A stretch of DNA of 20,930 nt from a virus. A program made the translations under genes and the position numbers. Where the stretch lies: positions 1 through 20,930 of IMG/VR virus record IMGVR_UViG_3300021963_000784. One strand, written 5' to 3'. Below the pieces are notes generated by a model, which worked only from the letters and a program-made list of their open reading frames with translations, was not told where the DNA came from and ran no database searches. Positions 7,573 through 14,070 of the stretch are shown here, piece after piece; the stretch's first letter is position 1, and every line of letters starts with the position of its first letter.

Positions 7573-8351
7573 AAACGATCATACCGCTATCTGGTGGTTT
7601 AGATTCTACATATGCTCTTTGGAAACTTTTGTCTGAAACTTCAGATGAAGTAACTGCTTTATTTGTCAATATGGACAATTTTGATACAGCTTGGAATTTG
7701 CGTTACGATCTAAGAGGATTTAGTGGCGGAGATGATCCTACCCTAGCATTTACCGTTTTTGAATGGCTAAAACAAAACGTTCGTACATTTACTCTATTGA
7801 ATCATAGTTTTGATACAAACAATCTAGTTCGAGGTTTTGGAAAAACTAACAATCCTCAAGTTTATGCTACACGATACGCTATTCCTAAAATCAATGAAGG
7901 AGAATATGATCGTATATCTTTTGCTGTAGAAAAAGAAAATGATGGATGGTCCAATGGAGGAACTATAAATTTTCGTAGACCAGGTTCTATTGCTGCTAGA
8001 GAAATATTTGTAGCCACAGCACAGCGTGGATCCATTGATTTCCCATTAGTAACATCAAATTATACTCAAGCAAATGCTCTATTTGAACTACCAAAACCTC
8101 TGCTTGATATAATCATTGCATATTCGGAAAACGACACTTCTTTCAAGTATAAGAAGAAACAATGGCTAAAAAGTTTACTAAATGAAGGTAAAACTACTGA
8201 GGAAATATATGGAATTTGGTACTCTAAATGTACCGTATATCCAGATAAGTGGTTTAGTATGAAATACTGGATTAATGATGTAGAGCCTACTGAACAGAAT
8301 ACGTGGTCTATGCCCGAGTGGCCAACTTCGTATACAGTTCCTGAACAATAA
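7569..8351 (+). CDS. PP-loop superfamily ATP-pyrophosphatase, substrate unknown
   Basis: This 260-residue protein opens MKTIIPLSGGLDSTYALWKL. SGGLDST at 8-14 is the PP-loop that binds ATP pyrophosphate in enzymes that adenylate their substrate (asparagine synthetase, QueC, tRNA thiolases and others). The following ALFVNMDN fits the second strand of that fold. The general layout is QueC-like, but only one cysteine is visible (Cys221). The four-cysteine zinc site of typical QueC is therefore absent, and 7-cyano-7-deazaguanine synthesis should not be assumed. The middle and C-terminal parts (aromatic-rich, for example NDGWSNGGTINFRRPG) match nothing I recognise. The start overlaps the preceding stop (ATGA at 7569), so the two AT-rich genes form a pair. 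It may modify a nucleotide, a tail protein or another small molecule. Confidence 0.7.
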   Translation: MKTIIPLSGGLDSTYALWKLLSETSDEVTALFVNMDNFDTAWNLRYDLRGFSGGDDPTLAFTVFEWLKQNVRTFTLLNHSFDTNNLVRGFGKTNNPQVYATRYAIPKINEGEYDRISFAVEKENDGWSNGGTINFRRPGSIAAREIFVATAQRGSIDFPLVTSNYTQANALFELPKPLLDIIIAYSENDTSFKYKKKQWLKSLLNEGKTTEEIYGIWYSKCTVYPDKWFSMKYWINDVEPTEQNTWSMPEWPTSYTVPEQ

Positions 8352-8358
8352 TCTTTTT

Positions 8359-8366
8359 TATAAATA
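8359..8366 (+). promoter_or_regulatory. T4-type late promoter for head genes
   Basis: An exact TATAAATA, preceded by a T run, sits in the 41-base gap between the PP-loop gene and the gp67-like gene. With T4 geometry (element at -13 to -6) transcription would start near 8372. This leaves a short leader containing AAGGA (8379-8383) before the ATG at 8393. The window also encodes the gp55-type sigma factor that reads this element. Confidence 0.8.
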
Positions 8367-8392
8367 GATTTACCAAATAAGGACTCGTTACT

Positions 8393-8599
8393 ATGGAACA
8401 GATTTATACAGCAATTCAAGCAGCCGCTGATCAGGACGCCGCAGGATTCCGCGATGCCATCCACTCAGCACTGGCTGATAAAATTAGCGACGCGCTCGAA
8501 CTCAAAAAGGTTGAGATTGCGTCATCGATGTTCATGAATCAGGAAGACGCTTCCGCAGAGGAGACAGTATCAGATGAAGACGTTCAAGCAACTGCGTGA
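8393..8599 (+). CDS. 67: Prohead core protein, gp67-like
   Basis: This 68-residue protein is mainly helical and acidic at its C-terminus. The segment LADKISDALELKKVEIASSM resembles the small prohead core proteins of cyanophage-type T4 relatives. Its place just upstream of the core-like gene, protease, scaffold and capsid genes corresponds to T4 gene 67 in the order 20-67-68-21-22-23. The product would be a minor internal scaffold of the prohead, removed or processed during maturation. The start is supported by AAGGA and the late promoter just upstream. It overlaps the next gene by 26 bases. The short length makes the assignment mainly positional. Confidence 0.65.
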   Translation: MEQIYTAIQAAADQDAAGFRDAIHSALADKISDALELKKVEIASSMFMNQEDASAEETVSDEDVQATA

Positions 8600-9167
8600 A
8601 GCTACTAAAAGGGACGAGAATCCTGAAGCCGCCGCTCTGAAGCCACGTGCGCAAGGCGAGCAAGACTTTGTTGATGCCCATACAGTAGATACACAAGATT
8701 ATCCTGTAAAGGGAACGACCGATAAGCTCAATGCTAATTCAGCTGAGAAGGCAAAGCATCAACCAGCAAACGGTGATCGCACAGCTCCGAAGCAAGGAAC
8801 TTCAGACTTGAAAGATCAGTCTGGTTTCAAAGGTAGCAAGACACCATTGACCCGTGCAGACAAGACACAAGGCGACATGAAGCCAGTCAAGACTTCTGCT
8901 TCTGCTGTCAATGTTCCTGCATTCCAAGAATCAGTATTTGTCAATGCACCAATGATTAGCGAATCAGATGAAGATTCGATTATTGTTGAACTTCTCAATG
9001 GTGATACGATTGAAATCAATGAAGACACATACAACGCAATCGTTGATGTATTCGAAGAACTAACAACAGGCAATCGTGAAGTTTTCCGCGCGGCTATCAA
9101 TGAAAGCGCAGATACATTTGAGCGTATTCTTGATTTCGTAGCTTCTGCTATTGAGGAGCAAGACTAA
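8574..9167 (+). CDS. Putative processed prohead core or internal head protein
   Basis: This 197-residue protein begins MKTFKQLREATKRDEN. That resembles the ten-residue capsid-targeting sequence of T4 internal proteins (MKTYQEF...E then A), and LRE before Ala10 fits the (L/I)-X-E cleavage rule of the T4 prohead protease. Residues 10-115 are hydrophilic and low-complexity, rich in Lys, Asp, Thr, Gln and Gly (PRAQGEQDFVDAHTVDTQDY). Residues 120-197 are acidic and helical with more possible cleavage sites (ISE at 128-130, INE at 148-150 and 175-177). The position matches T4 gene 68, a prohead core protein, but I see no sequence proof of that identity. A good ribosome site (AGGAG, 8559-8563) lies within the preceding gene. 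Confidence 0.65.
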   Translation: MKTFKQLREATKRDENPEAAALKPRAQGEQDFVDAHTVDTQDYPVKGTTDKLNANSAEKAKHQPANGDRTAPKQGTSDLKDQSGFKGSKTPLTRADKTQGDMKPVKTSASAVNVPAFQESVFVNAPMISESDEDSIIVELLNGDTIEINEDTYNAIVDVFEELTTGNREVFRAAINESADTFERILDFVASAIEEQD

Positions 9168-9553
9168 TGGCTGCTGAAGGTATTGTAAATAAACACGTCA
9201 AGGGCGGATGGTTTATTGCCAAGTTCAACGCTAGTGGTTTCATCAAAAGAAATCATCCAACTGCAACCATTGGTGCTAACTCAGCAGGCGAAAACGTTAC
9301 TCGTATGAACATTGTTTCAGCCGAGTGGTCTTGCGGTAACAATGTGCACTGGGTAGTTCAGCGTGGCTCAAATACAGTTCTATTGCTGACAGACGGTCAA
9401 CACGTTATGGATCTTTCAGATTCACGTCTTATCGATAATGGCGACGCGGAAGCAACATCAAATGTTGTTGTAACAAAAGTTGGTACAGGTCCTGCCACAC
9501 TTATTCTAAAGTTGCATAAGACAACTTCAATCTCTGGAGGCTCGCAATACTAA
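9167..9553 (+). CDS. Unknown beta-rich protein in capsid gene cluster
   Basis: I do not recognise this 128-residue protein. It is predicted mostly beta strand, with alternating hydrophobic residues (EWSCGNNVHWVVQRGSNTVL and NVVVTKVGTGPATLILKLHK), one cysteine and no membrane segment. No (L/I)-X-E site is visible near its N-terminus. It sits between the core-like protein and the prohead protease, joined to both by TAATG overlaps, so it should be made with the prohead under the 8359 late promoter. Its size and beta content would suit a head decoration or other minor virion protein, but this is inference from neighbours. Confidence 0.6.
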   Translation: MAAEGIVNKHVKGGWFIAKFNASGFIKRNHPTATIGANSAGENVTRMNIVSAEWSCGNNVHWVVQRGSNTVLLLTDGQHVMDLSDSRLIDNGDAEATSNVVVTKVGTGPATLILKLHKTTSISGGSQY

Positions 9554-10209
9554 TGAAACTCATCTGCGAAGTCAACGAAAATTTACAGATCATTACTGAA
9601 GCTAATGAAGCAGGTGAGAAGCAGTATTTCCTAGAAGGCATTTTGATGCAGGGAAATATCGGTAACAAAAATGGTCGTGTATACCCAACAGATACACTAG
9701 CTAACGAAGTTGCTCGTTACAATCGTGAGTTTGTTCAGCAAAATCGCGCTTATGGTGAGCTTGGTCACCCACAAGGACCAACCATCAATCTAGAACGTGT
9801 ATCCCACATGATCAAAGAACTACGCCAAGATGGAGATAACTTTATCGGGCGTGTCAAGGTTATGGATACACCTTACGGAAATATTGTAAAAAATCTTATG
9901 AAGGAAGGCGCAAAGTTGGGCTTTTCTTCACGCGGTATGGGATCGCTAACAAAGAGAAGAGATGGTCTTATGGAAGTCCAGAAAGACTTTTATCTCGCAA
10001 CTGCGGCTGATATCGTAGCAGACCCTTCTGCACCACATGCTCTTGCTAACGGTATCATGGAAGGTAAAGAATGGGTCTGGGATAACGGCATTCTTATCGA
10101 AAGAGAAGTTGCTCAAATCAAAGCGGATATCAATGAGGGATATGGATCAAAGCAAAATCGCGAAGCGGTTCTGCTCAATGCATTTAATAAATTTCTCAAG
10201 AATATCTAA
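9553..10209 (+). CDS. 21: Prohead core protease gp21
   Basis: This 218-residue protein matches the T4 gp21 serine protease, which cleaves scaffold, core and capsid proteins at (L/I)-X-E sites during head maturation and then degrades itself. Visible family features are NKNGRVYP (38-45), the catalytic-histidine motif GELGHP (His72), the LGFSSRGMG motif carrying the catalytic serine (Ser125 or Ser126), and the following Asp region ATAADIVADPSAP (Asp153 or Asp157). Length is close to T4 gp21 (about 212). It is joined to the preceding gene by TAATG and followed by the late promoter for the scaffold gene. The substrates are probably neighbours: gp22, gp23 and the two proteins with MK(T/S)F N-termini. 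Confidence 0.93.
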   Translation: MKLICEVNENLQIITEANEAGEKQYFLEGILMQGNIGNKNGRVYPTDTLANEVARYNREFVQQNRAYGELGHPQGPTINLERVSHMIKELRQDGDNFIGRVKVMDTPYGNIVKNLMKEGAKLGFSSRGMGSLTKRRDGLMEVQKDFYLATAADIVADPSAPHALANGIMEGKEWVWDNGILIEREVAQIKADINEGYGSKQNREAVLLNAFNKFLKNI

Positions 10210-10221
10210 ATGGCGCGGTTT

Positions 10222-10229
10222 TATAAATA
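10222..10229 (+). promoter_or_regulatory. T4-type late promoter for scaffold and capsid genes
   Basis: An exact TATAAATA lies in the 59-base gap between gp21 and gp22. The expected start near 10235 gives a leader of about 34 bases containing a strong ribosome site (GAGGAGA, 10254-10260) before the ATG at 10269. It gives gp22 and gp23 extra transcription beyond that from 8359, fitting the large amounts of both needed. Confidence 0.85.
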
Positions 10230-10268
10230 AACTAGAATAATATTCACAACCCTGAGGAGAATATCAAT

Positions 10269-11369
10269 ATGTCAGGTCAGGAATTAAACGTCGAAAAGCT
10301 CGACGTGCAAGAAGCAAAAAAGGCGAGCTACGGCGTTAATGCTGAGATCGCTGATCCTACTGGAGTTCAGGCAACAGTTCCAGGTGGCGCAGCTCAGAAA
10401 GGTGAGGTCGATGGACCAATGCTTCAGGGCTCAAGCGTAAAGCCATATACAAAGGTCGGTATGATCAATTCGATCCTCGACTCACTTTCAGGCATGAAGA
10501 AAGCAGACGTATCAGCTTTCTATGATGCAGCTTTCAAGGGCGACAAGACAAACCCAACACAGGGTTCGTCAGTCAATCCTAAAGAGCGTTCAATTGGCGA
10601 ATCAACTGTTCGCATTACAGCAGAAGATATCGATGTATCAGACGACATCAAGGCTATCTTCTCTGGAACAGAAGTTTCGGAAGAGTTCATTGCAAAGGCA
10701 ACAGAAGTTTATACAGCTGCTGTTCTCTCAAAGGTCAATGAGCAACTCGAAGCAGTTGAAGCCAAGTTTACTGATTCGCTCACAGAAGAAACAGCTACAA
10801 TCAGCGAAGAAATCGTTGAGCGTGTTGATTCATATCTCGACTATGTTGTTGAGCAGTGGATGGAACAAAATGCTGTTGCCGTTGAGCGCGGTCTCAAGGC
10901 AGAAATCGTTGAGTCATTCATGTCAGGCCTGAAGGGTCTGTTCGAAGAGCACTACATCGATATTCCAGACGAAGCAGTTGAAGTTGCTGAAGAGCTAGCC
11001 TCAAAGGTTGAAGCTCTTGAGTCAGCTATCAACGAAGAGATCGAAAAGAATGTTGAGCTGACAGCTCAGCTAAAAGAATTCGAACGTGAAATCGCGTTCG
11101 CTCAAGTTTCAGAAGGCCTGACAGACACGCAAGTCGCAAAGCTGCAGTCACTTTCTGAAGCAGTTGAATTCGAAAATGTTGAATCATATTCGAAGAAGAT
11201 TGCTACACTTCGTGAAAGTTACTTCCCAACAAAATCCTCGGCCGGGACGTTGTCAGAATCAGTAACTCTCGATGAGGAACCAGTGGGTGACGGCGAAGTC
11301 ACTGAAAAGCAGGTTCCAGTTGAAATGGCTGCTTACATGTCTGCGATTACTCGCGGAATCAAAAAGTAA
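10269..11369 (+). CDS. 22: Prohead core scaffold protein gp22
   Basis: This 366-residue acidic, helical protein lies between the protease and the major capsid protein, the place of T4 gp22, the main internal scaffold. The C-terminal half has the gp22-type pattern: a long helix (NVELTAQLKEFEREIAFAQV) followed by SEGLTDTQVAKLQSLSEAVE. Many (L/I)-X-E protease sites are visible (LSE, LRE, ISE, LTE, IGE), as expected for a scaffold cut to small peptides during maturation. It is longer than T4 gp22 (about 269); the extra length includes a low-complexity N-terminus. The Ala/Glu/Val-rich middle and strong codon bias fit a highly expressed gene. A late promoter and strong ribosome site precede it. Confidence 0.88.
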   Translation: MSGQELNVEKLDVQEAKKASYGVNAEIADPTGVQATVPGGAAQKGEVDGPMLQGSSVKPYTKVGMINSILDSLSGMKKADVSAFYDAAFKGDKTNPTQGSSVNPKERSIGESTVRITAEDIDVSDDIKAIFSGTEVSEEFIAKATEVYTAAVLSKVNEQLEAVEAKFTDSLTEETATISEEIVERVDSYLDYVVEQWMEQNAVAVERGLKAEIVESFMSGLKGLFEEHYIDIPDEAVEVAEELASKVEALESAINEEIEKNVELTAQLKEFEREIAFAQVSEGLTDTQVAKLQSLSEAVEFENVESYSKKIATLRESYFPTKSSAGTLSESVTLDEEPVGDGEVTEKQVPVEMAAYMSAITRGIKK

Positions 11370-11393
11370 AAGAAAATTAGGAGAAATAGTAAA

Positions 11394-12797
11394 ATGGAAT
11401 CTCTGAACGAAACAATTCAGAAGAAGTGGCAGCCAGTCCTGGAACATCCTGATCTGGCTCCCATTAAGGACGTTCACCGTCGTAGCGTAGTTGCACAGCT
11501 TCTTGAGAACCAAGAGAAGTCAGCCCGTGAAGATGGTTTCGGTTCGGGCGGTTATCGCGCACCAGGTCTCCTGGGCGAAGCTGCTCCAATCAACAGCATG
11601 GGTTCATCTTCTTCAACAGCTGGTGACGGCTCGGTCGATACATTCGATCCAGTTCTCATCTCGCTCGTTCGTCGTTCGATGCCTAACCTCATCGCTTATG
11701 ACATCTGCGGCGTTCAGCCAATGACAGGTCCAACAGGCCTGATCTTCGCAATGCGCTCACGTTACTCAGCTCAGAATGGTACGGAAGCTCTCTTCAACGA
11801 AGCTAACACAACCTTCTCTGGTTCAGCTGCTGGTAACACTGCTTCACGTTTCGTTGTTGGTAACGCTTCTTCTGGACGTGTCCAGGAAGCTAACGACCCA
11901 ACACTTCGTGCATCAGCTGCTACAACTGGTTCGTATACCGTTTCAACTGGTATGTCACGCACAACTGCAGAGCGTCTTGGCGACGGTACTGCCGCTGGTG
12001 GTAACTTCCAGGAAATGGCTTTCTCGATTGAGAAGGTTGCCGTTTCAGCAGTATCACGTGCTCTGAAGGCAGAATACACGATGGAACTGGCTCAGGACCT
12101 CAAGGCCATTCATGGTCTCGACGCTGAGACAGAACTGTCAAACATCCTCGCTGCTGAAATCCTCTCGGAAATCAACCGCGAAGTCGTTCGCACAATCAAC
12201 TACACAGCTTCGGCTGGTGCTCAGGAAAACGTAACAGCTGCTGGTACGTTCAATCTTGACGTTGACTCAAACGGACGTTGGATGGTTGAGAAGTTCAAGG
12301 GTCTGCTCTTCCAGATCGAACGCGAAGCTAACCAGATTGCTAAGGCAACCCGCCGCGGCAAGGGTAACGTTCTGATCTGCGGATCGGACGTTGCATCAGC
12401 TCTCCAGATGGCAGGCGTTCTGGATTACACTCCAGCTCTTGCTAACAACCTCAATGTTGACGATACAGGCAACACCTTCGCTGGTGTTCTCAACGGACGT
12501 ATCAAGGTCTATATCGACCCATACTTCGCTTCGTCAGCTGGTAACCAGTATTTCACACTCGGCTATAAGGGTGCTTCAGCATTCGACGCCGGTCTGTTCT
12601 ACTGCCCATACGTTCCTCTCCAGATGGTTCGCGCCGTTGGTCAGGATTCGTTCCAGCCTAAGATCGGCTTCAAGACACGTTACGGAATGGTTGCAAACCC
12701 ATTCGCAACATCTTCAGCCGACGGTGCAATCGGCGCACCAAATACAAAGGGTTACAACACCTATTATCGCTTCGTCAAGATTTCAAACTTGATGTAA
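11394..12797 (+). CDS. 23: Major capsid protein gp23
   Basis: This 467-residue protein is a T4-type major capsid protein (HK97 fold). The N-terminal region (MESLNETIQKKWQPVLEHPD) is followed by GLLGEAAPIN, where Leu60-Gly61-Glu62 before Ala63 fits the prohead protease rule; T4 gp23 is cut at a similar place (about residue 65). Conserved gp23 segments follow: LVRRSMPNLIAYDICGVQPM, GPTGLIFAMRSRY, AEYTMELAQDLKAIHGLDAE and, near the end, FKTRYGMVANPF. The mature chain would be about 405 residues. Codon choice is strongly biased (CTC, TTC, AAG, CGT, GCT), fitting the most abundant virion protein. AGGAGA (11379-11384) precedes the ATG. It shares the 10222 late promoter with gp22 and is followed by a strong terminator. 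Confidence 0.97.
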   Translation: MESLNETIQKKWQPVLEHPDLAPIKDVHRRSVVAQLLENQEKSAREDGFGSGGYRAPGLLGEAAPINSMGSSSSTAGDGSVDTFDPVLISLVRRSMPNLIAYDICGVQPMTGPTGLIFAMRSRYSAQNGTEALFNEANTTFSGSAAGNTASRFVVGNASSGRVQEANDPTLRASAATTGSYTVSTGMSRTTAERLGDGTAAGGNFQEMAFSIEKVAVSAVSRALKAEYTMELAQDLKAIHGLDAETELSNILAAEILSEINREVVRTINYTASAGAQENVTAAGTFNLDVDSNGRWMVEKFKGLLFQIEREANQIAKATRRGKGNVLICGSDVASALQMAGVLDYTPALANNLNVDDTGNTFAGVLNGRIKVYIDPYFASSAGNQYFTLGYKGASAFDAGLFYCPYVPLQMVRAVGQDSFQPKIGFKTRYGMVANPFATSSADGAIGAPNTKGYNTYYRFVKISNLM

Positions 12798-12803
12798 GAA
12801 TAA

Positions 12804-12820
12804 CCCTCCATGTGGGAGGG
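12804..12820 (+). other. Small hairpin after gp23
   Basis: CCCTCC (12804-12809) pairs with GGAGGG (12815-12820) around a 5-base loop, seven bases after the gp23 stop. No T tract follows, so it is more likely a 3'-end stabiliser or part of the terminator region than a terminator itself. Confidence 0.5.
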
Positions 12821-12851
12821 GACAAGCAAGACGGACTTCAAGCCGCAAACT

Positions 12852-12880
12852 GGGGAGCAGAAATGCTCCCCTTTTTTATT
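12852..12880 (+). terminator. Strong rho-independent terminator after gp23
   Basis: A perfect 8-bp GC-rich stem (GGGGAGCA, 12852-12859, with TGCTCCCC, 12864-12871) is closed by a GAAA tetraloop and followed directly by TTTTTTATT. Its T tract runs into the late promoter at 12880, giving a compact terminator-promoter unit between gp23 and the next gene. Confidence 0.93.
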
Positions 12881-12887
12881 ATAAATA
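12880..12887 (+). promoter_or_regulatory. T4-type late promoter, fused to terminator and start codon
   Basis: An exact TATAAATA followed by GTCCT and then ATG at 12893. With T4 spacing (element at -13 to -6), the predicted first transcribed base is the A of that ATG, so the transcript would be leaderless. The element begins at the end of the gp23 terminator's T tract. Confidence 0.8.
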
Positions 12888-12892
12888 GTCCT

Positions 12893-13480
12893 ATGAAGTC
12901 GTTCTCAAGGTTCCTCGCAGAAGCACCTCTTATGACCAAGATCGGGAGAAAAGAAAAGTTCTCTCTCGAAACTGGTAAACACTTGCCTAAAGAAAAGGCA
13001 GGAACTAAGGTAGCAAGCATCGACAAGCAACACGATCTGCATCACTACAAAGATGATGGTCAAGATATCTATGTTGCTCGTCATAAGCAAACTGGCGTAG
13101 TCCATTCTACAATTGCTGGTAAGCGCAACGCTAAGTCTGGCACATATACAGTTCACACAGCAGACTCAACTGGACAAGGACCGAAAGTTCATAAGGTCTA
13201 TCGTAAGATCATGCAGTCTGGTCACTCGAAGACGCTCGTTGGTAAATCACATTCTCCTGGCGGTCAAAAGATTTGGCAAAGCTTGTCAAAGGAACGTGGA
13301 GTATCTGTACACGGCTGGCATCACGGCAAAGCACACAATATCGATACACGCGACTCAGAAGATACGCATGTGCCTGATACAGAAGCTAGAGCAGGTCATC
13401 TAAAGCATGATCCTGCAGGTAAGACACAATATAAGATGAAGCTTGTTGCTTCTCTTCACAAAAGAAAGACGGCTAAGTAA
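12893..13480 (+). CDS. Putative internal head protein with capsid-targeting N-terminus
   Basis: The chosen start is ATG 12893; a longer frame from GTG 12812 would run back through the terminator and promoter. The 195-residue product begins MKSFSRFLAEAPLMTK. This closely resembles the capsid-targeting sequence of T4 internal proteins, cut by gp21 after Glu10 of (L/I)-X-E; here Leu8-Ala9-Glu10 precedes Ala11. The rest is very rich in Lys and His, small and basic, like T4 internal proteins that are packaged with DNA and injected. A conserved-looking segment KSHSPGGQKIWQSLSKERG (118-136) resembles a motif I associate with uncharacterised phage proteins; I cannot assign an enzyme. It lies between gp23 and gp19 with its own late promoter. 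Function unknown; a packaged or injected protein is the best inference. Confidence 0.7.
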   Translation: MKSFSRFLAEAPLMTKIGRKEKFSLETGKHLPKEKAGTKVASIDKQHDLHHYKDDGQDIYVARHKQTGVVHSTIAGKRNAKSGTYTVHTADSTGQGPKVHKVYRKIMQSGHSKTLVGKSHSPGGQKIWQSLSKERGVSVHGWHHGKAHNIDTRDSEDTHVPDTEARAGHLKHDPAGKTQYKMKLVASLHKRKTAK

Positions 13481-14031
13481 TGTCAGCTGAAGAAAACCAA
13501 CCAAGAAACATAAACTTTCTTGGACAGAATGGGTTTCGCTTTGCTATCAAGCGTCTTCCCACAGTCAACTACTTTTGCCAGAGTGCAACGCTTCCTGCAG
13601 TATCAGTAGGCGCGATTGAAAGTCCAACGCCTTTTGCATTTGTTCCGCGTCCAGGAGATCGCATTACTTATGATCCTCTTTCGCTTACATTCAAGGTTGA
13701 TGAAAATCTAGAAAACTATTTCGAGATTCAGCGCTGGATCGAAGGTCTTGGTCACCCAGATGAGCTAAAGCAAACAGCTGATCTTTCGAGAGAGATTCGT
13801 TCGCAGCAAGTTGCGCCAGGTGCAAGACCAGTTGGTTATTATACCACATTTGTTTCCGATGGCGTTCTGTCAATTCTTACCAGCAACAAGAATGTAAACA
13901 GAAATATCTTCTTTTACGATTTGTTTCCAATAAGCTTATCAGAACTACAGTTCGAATCCACAAATGTCTCGATTGAATATCTAGAGGCTACGGTAACGTT
14001 TAGATATCGTAAATATCATTTGGATGTCTGA
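13480..14031 (+). CDS. 19: Tail tube protein, gp19 family
   Basis: This 183-residue protein has the T4-like tail tube pattern: an N-terminal INFLGQNGFRFAIKRLP then VNYFCQSATLPAVSVG, a middle DPLSLTFKVDENLENYFEIQ with RWIEGLGHPDE, and a C-terminal FYDLFPISLSELQFE segment followed by VSIEYLEATVTFRYRKYHLD. These are the strands of the tube fold shared by gp19 and related tail proteins. It polymerises into the inner tube of the contractile tail. T4 gp19 is about 163 residues. A second gp19-like tube protein may exist elsewhere in the genome, as in some cyanophages, so this could be the paralog rather than the main tube subunit. It joins the preceding gene by TAATG, with no strong ribosome site of its own. 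Confidence 0.82.
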   Translation: MSAEENQPRNINFLGQNGFRFAIKRLPTVNYFCQSATLPAVSVGAIESPTPFAFVPRPGDRITYDPLSLTFKVDENLENYFEIQRWIEGLGHPDELKQTADLSREIRSQQVAPGARPVGYYTTFVSDGVLSILTSNKNVNRNIFFYDLFPISLSELQFESTNVSIEYLEATVTFRYRKYHLDV

Positions 14032-14036
14032 CGGTG

Positions 14037-14066
14037 TTGACAACTCGTATTATAATGGCATAACAT
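14037..14066 (+). promoter_or_regulatory. Possible upstream sigma-70 promoter for uvsY operon
   Basis: TTGACA (14037-14042) is followed after 18 bases by the weaker -10 TAACAT (14061-14066). A perfect TATAAT at 14051-14056 lies only eight bases from the -35 and cannot pair with it. The element lies six bases after the gp19 stop. Confidence 0.45.
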
Positions 14067-14070
14067 AGTT

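Noticed and set aside
7569-8351. Calling the PP-loop protein QueC (7-deazaguanine synthesis)
   Set aside because: The C-terminal four-cysteine zinc site is absent and no other queuosine/preQ0 pathway gene is in the window.
12812-12892. Longer internal-protein frame starting at GTG 12812
   Set aside because: The extension runs through a terminator hairpin and a late promoter, has no ribosome site, and would bury the MKSFSRFLAE targeting peptide.
14051-14056. Perfect TATAAT in the uvsY upstream region
   Set aside because: It is only eight bases from the TTGACA before it and has no other -35 box upstream at 16-18 bases, so it is unlikely to be the working -10.
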